From contig NZ_WUPT01000001.1 of NCBI RefSeq assembly GCF_009830125.1, positions 310,001-374,000 of the forward strand: a stretch of DNA of 64,000 bases, read 5' to 3'. Each line of letters begins with the position of its first letter. Position 1 is the first letter of the stretch. The position numbers were made by a program, and so were the translations under genes. Positions 18,577 through 26,046 of the stretch are shown one piece after another. Origin of the DNA: Kangsaoukella pontilimi. GTDB lineage: Bacteria; Pseudomonadota; Alphaproteobacteria; Rhodobacterales; Rhodobacteraceae. The notes beneath the pieces are model-generated. The model saw only the letters and a program-made list of their open reading frames with translations, did no database searches and was not told the origin of the DNA.

Positions 18577-19866
18577 TCAGGCCAGCGCCTTGGTCAGGGC
18601 CTGGTCGAGATCGGCGATGATGTCGTCGGCATCCTCGATCCCGATGGAGACGCGCACCACGTTGTCGCCCGCGCCCGCCGCCGCGCGCTGCTCGTCGGTC
18701 AGCTGGCGGTGGGTGGTGGAGGCCGAGTGGATGATGAGCGAGCGGGCGTCACCGAGGTTGGCGACATGGCTGAAAAGCTCGACCGCATCGATCAGCTTGA
18801 CGCAGTTCTCGTAGCCGCCCTTGACGGCGAAGGTGAAGAGACCGCCGGCGCCGCGCGGGCAGATCTTGGCCACGCGGTCGTGGTAGGGCGAGCTTTCCAG
18901 GCCGGCATAGGTGACCGTCTCGATCCGGTCGTCGGCCTCGAGCCATTTGGCGACCTTCACCGCGTTCTCGACATGCTTCTGCATGCGCAAGGACAGCGTC
19001 TCGATCCCCATCAGCGTGTAATGCGCGCCCTGCGGGTTCATGGTCATGCCGAGATCGCGGAGGCCGATGGCGATGGAGTGGAAGGTGAAGGCCATGGGGC
19101 CGAGCGCCTCGTGGAACTTCAGCCCGTGATAGGCGGGCTCGGGGTCCGAGAGCGACGGGAACTTGCCCGAGGCCGACCAGTCGAACGTGCCCGAATCCAC
19201 GATGCAGCCGCCGGTGACGGTGCCGTTGCCGGTCAGATACTTGGTTGTCGAATGGACGACCAGCGTGGCGCCGTGCTTGATCGGGTTGCAGAGATAGGGC
19301 GTGGCCGAGGTGTTGTCGACGATGAGCGGCAGTCCCGCCTCGCGCGCGACGTCCCCGATGGCGTCGAGATCGGTGATATAGCCGCCCGGGTTGGCGATCG
19401 ACTCGCAGAAGATCGCGCGGGTGTCGTCATTGATCGCCGCCTTGACCGCGTCCAGATCGTCGAAATCGACGAAGGTGCATTCCCAGCCGAAGCGCTTGAA
19501 GACGTGCTGGAACTGGGCATAGGTGCCGCCGTAGAGGCGCGTGGAGGCGACGATGTTCCTGCCCGGCATCATCAGCGGGTAGAGCGCCATGATCTGCGCC
19601 GCGTGACCCGACGAGCAGCAGACGCCGCCGGCGCCGCCTTCGAGATGGGTGATCCGCTCGGCCAGCGCCATGACCGTGGGGTTGGTCAGGCGGGAATAGA
19701 TGAAGCCCACTTCCTGAAGGTTGAAGAGCCGCGCGGCGTGATCGGCATCCTTGAAGACGAAGGCGGTGGATTGATAGATTGGCACCTGCCGGGCGCCCGT
19801 GGCCGCATCCGGGTTCGCGCCGGCGTGAATCTGAAGGGTGTCGAATCCCTGTTTCCTGTCAGACAT
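18577..19866 (-). CDS. metY: O-acetylhomoserine sulfhydrylase (aminocarboxypropyltransferase)
   Basis: A PLP enzyme of the Cys/Met metabolism family (429 residues) that makes homocysteine from O-acetylhomoserine and sulfide. It shows YSRLTNPTV near the N-terminus, SSGHAAQ (PLP phosphate region), and the lysine motif VVHSTTKYLTG that forms the Schiff base near residue 205. Length over 420 residues favours O-acetylhomoserine sulfhydrylase over cystathionine enzymes (about 390). The start at 19866 has an upstream GGAGACAGGG ribosome-binding site; the 18-residue extension to 19920 is rejected. No SAM riboswitch is visible upstream. Confidence 0.92.
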   Translation of the reverse strand: MSDRKQGFDTLQIHAGANPDAATGARQVPIYQSTAFVFKDADHAARLFNLQEVGFIYSRLTNPTVMALAERITHLEGGAGGVCCSSGHAAQIMALYPLMMPGRNIVASTRLYGGTYAQFQHVFKRFGWECTFVDFDDLDAVKAAINDDTRAIFCESIANPGGYITDLDAIGDVAREAGLPLIVDNTSATPYLCNPIKHGATLVVHSTTKYLTGNGTVTGGCIVDSGTFDWSASGKFPSLSDPEPAYHGLKFHEALGPMAFTFHSIAIGLRDLGMTMNPQGAHYTLMGIETLSLRMQKHVENAVKVAKWLEADDRIETVTYAGLESSPYHDRVAKICPRGAGGLFTFAVKGGYENCVKLIDAVELFSHVANLGDARSLIIHSASTTHRQLTDEQRAAAGAGDNVVRVSIGIEDADDIIADLDQALTKALA

Positions 19867-20538
19867 GTCCCTGTCTCCGTTATTGGTCCGGCGCGACACT
19901 AGAGCCTTTCCGAACCGCATGGAACCGCATTTCGCGGCCTCTCTCCTCAGGCTCGGACACGAAAGCGGTTGCTTGAATTTGCAAGGGGTTCAGGAAGGCT
20001 CTGGGTTTTTCAGACCGGCATGGAGGCGACCGTCGCTGCCTCTCGGCTCAGGCTCGGACGCGACTGCCGGAGGGGGGTATTCGGACGCTTCGCGTCCGAT
20101 CCGCCTGAGGGGTTCCACCCCTCCGGACCTCCCCGGAGTATTTCCGAACAGAAGAAACGATGGGGCGCTGTGCGAGGTGGGGGGATTGCGCGGGAGGGTG
20201 GCGCGACCGGGAAACGTGGGGCGGGCCGGGTGGGCGGCGTGAAGGCGAGTGACCCGCCATGGTCCCCGGGAGGGCGCGCGGGAGGCGGGGCGGCGGAGCC
20301 GGGGGCCGACGCGCGGGGAGGTCTGGAGGAGGCCCGAAGCGGGGAAGCCGGAGGCGGAAGTGGTGTGCGTGCAGGGCCGGCCATGGCGGGAGGGCCGATG
20401 TGGCGTCGCGGTGGAGGGAGGCCGGAGGCGGAAGTGGTGTGCGTGCAGGGCCGGCCATGGCGGGGAGGGCCGGAGTGGCGTCGCGGTGGAGGGAGACCGG
20501 AGGCGGAGGTGGCGAGCCGGGTTTTTAGGCGGCGCGGC
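19867..20538. other. 670-base repeat-rich intergenic region
   Basis: No gene is supported. Between about 19918 and 20070 a segment of some 50 bases built on CTCAGGCTCGGAC occurs as two diverged copies. It is followed by a G+C stem-rich block with CTCCCCGGAGTATTT near 20130. The G-rich tandem repeat described separately occupies 20347-20520. Open frames crossing the region translate to low-complexity Gly/Arg/Ala text and are not credible. Confidence 0.6.
20347..20520. repeat. 74/75-base tandem repeat, about 2.3 copies
   Basis: Successive units begin at 20347, 20421 and 20496 with (G/A)CCGGAGGCGGA and continue through GTGCGTGCAGGGCCGGCCAT and GGCGTCGCGGTGGAGGGA. Units one and two are nearly identical with one-base length variation, and the third is partial. 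The unit is extremely G-rich on the + strand. It lies just downstream of the PAS-domain gene. Confidence 0.85.
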
Positions 20539-21423
20539 TCAGGTACCGATGAGGCGCATGACGACGACGTAGAACGCCTCGTCCCGGTGCTGGGTCGCGC
20601 TGACGGTCATCACGAGGCGTTCGACGATGCCGTCCCGGATGGTCAGCCGCACGCTGTCGTCGATCTTGTGCTGGCTGAGCATGTCTTCGGGCGCCCAGCC
20701 GAGTTCCAGCGGCACGCCGGTTGCCGCTTCGAGCGATTGCCCGATGGCGTCGCGCTGGGTGAAGCGGAAGATGCTTTGCGCGGCGCGGTTGGCGTAGATC
20801 ACGCTTTCGTCGCCCCGGAGGACGAAGACCGGGTCCACCATCAGTTCGAGACCCGCGCGAAGCTCGTTATCGGGCACGTTCAGGACGAGGATGCGCGCCA
20901 CCTCGCCGGCCTCGTCGAAGAGCGGCACGATGAGGCGCTGCCAGACGCGGACGAAGACGTTCCGGGGCGGTTCGTGCTCGGAATAGACGCAGGCTTTCTG
21001 CGCGAGAACGGCGCGGTAGAGGCCGAGGAAGAAGGTCGAGATATAGCCGCCGAATTCGGACGTGCGGTGGCCCGTCATGTCCATGCCGAAGCTGTCGGTG
21101 ATGGAGGAGCCATAGGCGAGGTACTCGAAATCGGCGCCGTCCTCGACGGGCTGAAGCAGCATCAGCCATTCGGTCAGGCCGCCGAAATCCTCGAGCCGAA
21201 GCGATTTCGCGGGCACACGGCCGTCGACCTTGTAGCCTTTGACGATGGCCTGGAATTGCCTCAGGAGCGGGTTGCGCACATCCGCCGTGCCCGGGGACCA
21301 GATCACCTCGGGCGCGCGGGCGCCGGCGTCGTTGAACAACTGCCTGACGGCGTCGTGACCGGTGGGTGCGACGCTTTTCGCAACCAGATCGGCGATGTCG
21401 CTGTCTTTGAGCGTGTCGGTCAT
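20539..21423 (-). CDS. PAS-domain protein (PAS_5-type N-terminus), putative sensor
   Basis: A 294-residue cytoplasmic protein without an output kinase, cyclase or DNA-binding domain. The N-terminal half (about 35-185) resembles the PAS_5 domain, in which an LLRQFQAIVKG-type helix is followed by a beta-rich ligand fold (FEYLAYGSSI...GMDMTGHRTSEF). The second half (about 190-290) reads as a second PAS (LELMVDPVFVLRGDESVIYANRAAQSIF). Such proteins sense small ligands or redox state and signal by protein contacts. It lies about 85 bases downstream of the polysaccharide glycosyltransferase gene on the same strand, so a regulatory link is possible but unproven. Confidence 0.75.
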   Translation of the reverse strand: MTDTLKDSDIADLVAKSVAPTGHDAVRQLFNDAGARAPEVIWSPGTADVRNPLLRQFQAIVKGYKVDGRVPAKSLRLEDFGGLTEWLMLLQPVEDGADFEYLAYGSSITDSFGMDMTGHRTSEFGGYISTFFLGLYRAVLAQKACVYSEHEPPRNVFVRVWQRLIVPLFDEAGEVARILVLNVPDNELRAGLELMVDPVFVLRGDESVIYANRAAQSIFRFTQRDAIGQSLEAATGVPLELGWAPEDMLSQHKIDDSVRLTIRDGIVERLVMTVSATQHRDEAFYVVVMRLIGT

Positions 21424-21509
21424 CAGGGCTCTCCGGCGGTTGGGTCTGTCGGGTTGGGGCGCCGTTCGCGGTCAAGAGTGCGGGGCCGGGCGCGGGATTG
21501 CAAGGAAAC

Positions 21510-22550
21510 TCACCGTAGCCAGAGCCGCTCGCGCTTGATCCGGCTTCGGAGGGCGCGTTCGGGGCGGGGCAGGCGGGTCTGATCGAAAAGCGCGCGCACC
21601 TTGCCGCCGCGGTTCTGGTAGATCATGCGGCGGAAGGGCTCGTAGCGTTTGAGGACGCGTTTGATCCGGTTGGGGGCGGTCAGCTCTTCGAAGGCGGCCA
21701 GTTGCGCGTCTGAGGCGCGGGCATAGAGCAGCGGCAGCGCGCGCCAGTGCCAGGTGATGTCGCCGTCGAGCCCGGCAAGCTCGGGTCCGGGGCGGCCGCC
21801 GCCGAGCCCCGCGATCACCACCGGGAGCGCCACCTGGTCGAGCCAGGGGTCGAAGGACTGGCAGACCAGCTCGGGCAGGGGATCGTCGCGGAGGCCGAGC
21901 ATCACGCGGAGCATGTCGGCGCGGAAGACGCCGGCGCGTCTGTAGTAGAACCAGCCGGCGTTGAAATAGAGGTACCGCTCCCAGTGCTCGTCGGGCTGGG
22001 CGAGGTCGAGCGTCGGCTCGAACGGCACGCCGAAGCGGTCGTAGATGGCGCGCCATGTCTCGGTGTAGCCGGGGCCGTAGAGCTGAATCTCGGGCCATGT
22101 CCCCTCGCGCGCCATCGACGCGGAGGGGCGGTCGAGGTCGAAGGCGACGGTGTCGAGCGGGCCGGTGATGAGCGTGTCCGTGTCGAAGAAGAGGAACGGC
22201 TCGTCGGGGTCGAGCACCGACAGCGCCTCGACCTTGTTGCCATGGGGGTAGGCGGCGCCGAAATGCAGGCTGTCGAAGCCCCGGATCTCGGCCCCCATCT
22301 CGATCAGGAGGGCGCGGGCCTCATCGTCGTCGATGCCGGGATCGCCGGGCCAGAGCGGGCCGGGCAGCGGTTCGGCCAAGACCACGCGACCCGTCCAGCC
22401 GGGGGCCGCCTGCCGAAGCGAGGCGAGAAAGAGCACCGCCTCATAGGTCAGGCGCCCGGCCTGGGCGACGATCAGCAGCGTGGGGGGCTGTGGTCGGTCC
22501 ACCTTTGTCCCGTTGTTCGTGGTTGGTCCTGACCCGACTATACCGCCCAT
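21510..22550 (-). CDS. Putative glycosyltransferase (GT-A-like)
   Basis: A 346-residue protein with the DxD-type motif FLFFDTDTLITG near residue 123 preceded by AYPHGNKVEAL, as in GT-A nucleotide-sugar transferases that bind the donor through a divalent metal. The C-terminal third is basic. No signal peptide or transmembrane helix is seen. The start at 22550 overlaps the end of the upstream synthase gene by 13 bases, so it is translationally coupled and probably modifies or extends the same glycan. The exact family is not certain. Confidence 0.7.
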   Translation of the reverse strand: MGGIVGSGPTTNNGTKVDRPQPPTLLIVAQAGRLTYEAVLFLASLRQAAPGWTGRVVLAEPLPGPLWPGDPGIDDDEARALLIEMGAEIRGFDSLHFGAAYPHGNKVEALSVLDPDEPFLFFDTDTLITGPLDTVAFDLDRPSASMAREGTWPEIQLYGPGYTETWRAIYDRFGVPFEPTLDLAQPDEHWERYLYFNAGWFYYRRAGVFRADMLRVMLGLRDDPLPELVCQSFDPWLDQVALPVVIAGLGGGRPGPELAGLDGDITWHWRALPLLYARASDAQLAAFEELTAPNRIKRVLKRYEPFRRMIYQNRGGKVRALFDQTRLPRPERALRSRIKRERLWLR

Positions 22551-24643
22551 CTCAGGCCTTCGGAACCGTCAAGCGACGGGGTCTCGGCGGTGGCGACCTT
22601 TTCGGTCAGCCAGAGGGGCGGGTCTTCGGCCTGGAGGCGGCGAAAGACGGGTGGCGGCTCGACCCGGCGGAGCGCACGGTGAAGGAGCAGGAAGAGGGTT
22701 CCGGTCCCGCGCGCGGGCAGGGCGCCGTGAGTGTCTAGGCCCGAGGCGAAGAGCGTCTGGATCAGCCGGTCGCGCACGGGGCCGCCGGGAAGACAGAACG
22801 AGACGCCCAAGGATGGGGTCCCGCCGTGGTCCATGACCCGCTCGATCCGGGCGGCGATTGTCCCGACGCCGGCGATGGTCAGGGCCACCCAGTCGCCCCG
22901 CTCGGGGCAGGGCCCGTCCGGGGACGGATGGCAGTCGATCAGCGCGCCGGTCAGCGAGACATTCCGCGTCTCGCCCGTCGCCCGGATGCCGGGCCCCTCG
23001 GCCCGGCAGAGCGCGCGGAGTGGAAAGCGTTCCTCGGTGCGGAGGCGCGGGCGGGGGACCGCCATCATGATCACGATCAGCAGCACGACCATGTTGAACA
23101 CCGCCCAGAAGGCGACCATGGGCAGAAGCTGTATGTCGTCGACGAGGCGCAGGTCCAGATCGGCGTTCAGGAACAGGCCGGTGCCCGTCGCCAGAAGGAG
23201 AAAGAGTGCGACGGATATGGTGAAGCGGTCCTCGCCGCCCATGGCCGCATCGCTGCCCTTGGGCGTGACGCGGAAGGCGTGGCCGTGGGGTCGGACAAGC
23301 GTCAGGAGCGTGCTGGGCGCGAGGCGGAACGATTGCAGCACGCTTTCCACGGTCGAGGCGATGGGCGCGAAATCTCGCGGCGCCAGAAAGCCGAGGAAGG
23401 CCATGGCGGCGGCGATGGCCGGAATCTGGTAGAACAGGATATCGCCAAGCCCCGCATTCAGAAGGGGCGACCAGCCGGTGAAGAGGAAGATGGCGGGCGT
23501 CGCCATCGCAAGCGGCTGGCACAGGCTTTGCGACAGCCAGTGGCTGGGCAGGAACATCAGGCGCTGGCGCAGCGTCAGGCCGGGGCCGAGCGGGCCGTGG
23601 GGCGTGTAGAGCATCTGGATCGCACCCCGCGCCCAGCGTTCGCGCTGGACGAAATAGGCGTCGATGCTTTCGGGCGCGAGGCCCACCGCAAGACGCTCGC
23701 CCAGGTAGCGGGTGACGTAGCCTTTCCGCATCAGCGCAAGGGTCAGCAGCATATCCTCGGTGATCGAGTCGGTGGGCAGCCCGCCGCCGATCTCTTCCAT
23801 GGCGCTGCGCCGGAGGATGCCGTTCGAGCCGCAGCAAAAGGCGCAGTCCCAGCCGTCGCGCCCCGGCTGGATCGCATCGAAGAAGAACCTCTGCTCGTCG
23901 GGGAGCGCGTCGCGCATCTCGGCATTGGCCTGCAAGGGCGTGTCGTTGAAGAAGAAATGGGGCGCCTGGACGATGCCGATGCGCGGGTCGTCGAAAAAGC
24001 CGATGGCGCGCATGAGGAAGGGGCGCTGGGGGACGAAATCGGCATCGAGCACCAGAAGGAAGGGCGCGCGGGTGCGGGGGATGGCGGCGTTGATATTGCC
24101 CGCCTTGGCGTGGGCGTTGTCGGGGCGCGTCATGTGGTTCACACCCCGCTCGGCGCAGTAGCGCGCAAGCCAGTCGCGCCGACCGTCGTCGAGCACGTGG
24201 ATATGAAGCCGCTCCGCCGGCCAGTCGAGCGCAAGGGCGCCCGCGATGGTCTTTTCCAGCACGTCGAGCGGCTCGTTATAGGTGGCGATCAGGACGTCGA
24301 CATCGGGGAGGTCTTCGGGCGGAAGCGCGCGGAGCCGCGCCTCATGTGCGTCGGCTTCCGCGCGGCGGTCGGTCTGGCCCAGAAGGATCGTCATCAGATG
24401 CAGAGTTTCGTACCAGAGCCAGAGCTCGGCCAGGAACACCACCCAGACGAAGACGGTGGCGGGCGAAAGCCCTTCGGCCACCAGCACGGTCTGGGTCAGG
24501 CGCCACCAGAGATAGACGGCGAGGAGCGCGGCGAAGCCGAGCGTCATGGCCGCCGTGCGGGTCCGTGCGCCCTCGCGGCGCGCCGGCACCAGAAGGGCGG
24601 CCGCGATGACCAGGAGAAACGGGATCAGGGTGGTGTCGGGCAC
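22538..24643 (-). CDS. BcsA-like processive family 2 glycosyltransferase with PilZ domain
   Basis: An inner-membrane polysaccharide synthase of 701 residues resembling the cellulose synthase catalytic subunit. Two or three N-terminal helices are followed by the GT2 domain with DDG (152-154), DAD (200-202), TED (295-297) and QRERW (333-337), the full D,D,D,QxxRW set. Several further helices follow, then the FRVTPKG gating-loop region near 458. A PilZ domain from about 536 has RFPLR (RxxxR, 539-543) and NVSLTG (561-566), the c-di-GMP-binding pair, with Asn in place of the usual Asp. No BcsB, BcsC or BcsZ gene is adjacent, so the product may be a glucan other than cellulose. An HlyD-like adaptor gene lies 12 bases upstream. 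Confidence 0.85.
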   Translation of the reverse strand: MPDTTLIPFLLVIAAALLVPARREGARTRTAAMTLGFAALLAVYLWWRLTQTVLVAEGLSPATVFVWVVFLAELWLWYETLHLMTILLGQTDRRAEADAHEARLRALPPEDLPDVDVLIATYNEPLDVLEKTIAGALALDWPAERLHIHVLDDGRRDWLARYCAERGVNHMTRPDNAHAKAGNINAAIPRTRAPFLLVLDADFVPQRPFLMRAIGFFDDPRIGIVQAPHFFFNDTPLQANAEMRDALPDEQRFFFDAIQPGRDGWDCAFCCGSNGILRRSAMEEIGGGLPTDSITEDMLLTLALMRKGYVTRYLGERLAVGLAPESIDAYFVQRERWARGAIQMLYTPHGPLGPGLTLRQRLMFLPSHWLSQSLCQPLAMATPAIFLFTGWSPLLNAGLGDILFYQIPAIAAAMAFLGFLAPRDFAPIASTVESVLQSFRLAPSTLLTLVRPHGHAFRVTPKGSDAAMGGEDRFTISVALFLLLATGTGLFLNADLDLRLVDDIQLLPMVAFWAVFNMVVLLIVIMMAVPRPRLRTEERFPLRALCRAEGPGIRATGETRNVSLTGALIDCHPSPDGPCPERGDWVALTIAGVGTIAARIERVMDHGGTPSLGVSFCLPGGPVRDRLIQTLFASGLDTHGALPARGTGTLFLLLHRALRRVEPPPVFRRLQAEDPPLWLTEKVATAETPSLDGSEGLRWAV

Positions 24644-24655
24644 GGGGCGGCGCGC

Positions 24656-25942
24656 CTATCCCGACGAGGCCGCGCGGCCGGTTCCGGCGATCGTGCCTTC
24701 GGGTTCGAAAAAGTCGCGGGCGCGTTCGATCCACGCGGCGACGCGCGGCAGGACCGGCGGGCGGTCGATCTGAACCTCGGCCGTGCGCCCGACATCGCAG
24801 AAACGCTCGGCAACCCCGTCGGCGGCAATGTCGGCAGGCGGCAGCGTCAGGTAGACCCGGACGCCGCCGCCCCGCATGTTCGCGGGCTCGTCCTGCAATT
24901 CCTGGGTCAGCGCGGTGCCGCCGCCGACCGCCCGGCGAAAGGCGACACGGGCGAGGAAGGACGTCTCGGCCCCCCTGAGGCGCACCCGCGCGGGCGTGCC
25001 GGGCGGCACCTGCTCGATAATGCTTTCGTCCAGCACGACTTCGAGGAAGCGGCGTGAGCAATCCAGCACCTCGGCCAGGTCGGCGCCCCGCGCCGCGCTG
25101 GCCCCGGCGGGCGGCGACGGGCGCCAGATCACACCGGTGGTGGCGGCGGCGGGGGCGAAATGCTCGGGCATGTCGGGGAGATCGCCGGTCTCCCTCAGCC
25201 GCGCGGTCAGCCCGTCGAGACGGCCTTGGGCGATGGCGCGGCGGGTGGCGAGGTCACTGACCAGCAGGCCGAGGTCTTCCAGCCGGTCGAGCGCCGCGTC
25301 GCGCCGTCCGGTGCCGGAGGGCGTGGGCAGCCCGGCTTCGAGCGCCTCGATCTCCAGACGGATGGCGGCGATGCGGGCGTCGGCCCCGGCGATCAGAGCG
25401 TCGGCGACGGCGACCTCGCCTTCGGCGGCCTCGACGCGGGCGTCGGCCACCGAGCCTGCCTCGCCCAGACGGCGCTGCCGGTCGAGCGCGCGGACCGCCT
25501 GATCCCAGAGCGCCTCGTATCGGCGGCGCTCTTCCACAGCCTCGGTCAGCCGGGCGGTGAGGAAGGCGATCTCGATCCGCGCCTCCTGCCGCGCGCGGTC
25601 TTCGAGCGCGGCGATGCGCCCCTTCGTGCGGGCGATTTCGGCGTCGAGCGCGTCGACCTCGGCCCGGGCGGCAAGCGCCTCGCCCCTCAGCCGGGCGGCG
25701 CCAAGTTCCATATCCGGGTTCCGCTGAAGCCGGAGGAGGGTCGTCTCGGGGCGCACCGGAGCGCCGAGGCCGGGGGACGCCGCGACGATGGTGCCGTCCA
25801 CGGGCGCGCGCACGGCGATGACCGGCGCGTCGATGACGGCGTCGGTGGAGACGTAGAAGTGGACCCGCGGCCAAAGCAGGTTCCACACGGCTGCGAGGAC
25901 GAAGATCCCGGCAGCCACCCTGATCTTGCGACTTCCCAACAT
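24656..25942 (-). CDS. HlyD/RND-type periplasmic adaptor protein
   Basis: A 428-residue membrane-fusion protein anchored by one N-terminal helix (VAAGIFVLAAVWNLLW, about 9-25). A lipoyl-like half motif (DAPVIAVRAPVDGTIVAASPGLGAPVRPETTLLRL) is followed by a long alpha-hairpin coiled coil (about 80-215, rich in Ala/Glu/Arg) and a beta-barrel domain near 270-390. It is first in the operon with the BcsA-like synthase. In Alg44-type and related systems such adaptors stand in for BcsB in moving the polymer through the periplasm, so that role is likely here (inference). The ATG at 25942 is used. Confidence 0.8.
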   Translation of the reverse strand: MLGSRKIRVAAGIFVLAAVWNLLWPRVHFYVSTDAVIDAPVIAVRAPVDGTIVAASPGLGAPVRPETTLLRLQRNPDMELGAARLRGEALAARAEVDALDAEIARTKGRIAALEDRARQEARIEIAFLTARLTEAVEERRRYEALWDQAVRALDRQRRLGEAGSVADARVEAAEGEVAVADALIAGADARIAAIRLEIEALEAGLPTPSGTGRRDAALDRLEDLGLLVSDLATRRAIAQGRLDGLTARLRETGDLPDMPEHFAPAAATTGVIWRPSPPAGASAARGADLAEVLDCSRRFLEVVLDESIIEQVPPGTPARVRLRGAETSFLARVAFRRAVGGGTALTQELQDEPANMRGGGVRVYLTLPPADIAADGVAERFCDVGRTAEVQIDRPPVLPRVAAWIERARDFFEPEGTIAGTGRAASSG

Positions 25943-25994
25943 GTCCAGGTCCCGAAAAACTGTTCAGAGCCTAGAGTTTGAGTGTTTCCAAATG

Positions 25995-26024
25995 AAAAAC
26001 CGGGCCACATCGGACCCGGTTTTC
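25995..26024 (-). terminator. Intrinsic terminator of prpE
   Basis: On the minus strand the sequence AAAACCGGGTCC and its imperfect complement GGCCCGGTTTT form a stem ending in a T-run about 25 bases after the prpE stop. Because the A-run on the other side also makes a T-run on the + strand, it could work in both directions. Confidence 0.85.
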
Positions 26025-26046
26025 TGTCTAGAATTCGTATCGAATT

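Noticed and set aside
17704-19902. A 732-codon + strand open frame
   Set aside because: It is antisense to pncB and metY, both of which have complete family motifs. Long antisense frames are common in G+C-rich DNA.
19867-19960. SAM riboswitch upstream of metY
   Set aside because: Such elements are common before metY in alphaproteobacteria, but no SAM-II or SAM/SAH core pattern could be found on the minus strand.
20347-20520. CRISPR-like repeat array
   Set aside because: The unit is about 74 bases with no alternation of short repeats and unique spacers; it is a plain tandem duplication.
19969-21582. A 537-codon + strand frame crossing the tandem repeat
   Set aside because: Its first third is repeat-derived Gly/Arg text and the rest is antisense to the PAS gene.
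22826-25057. A 743-codon + strand open frame
   Set aside because: Antisense to the BcsA-like and HlyD-like genes; no recognisable domain.
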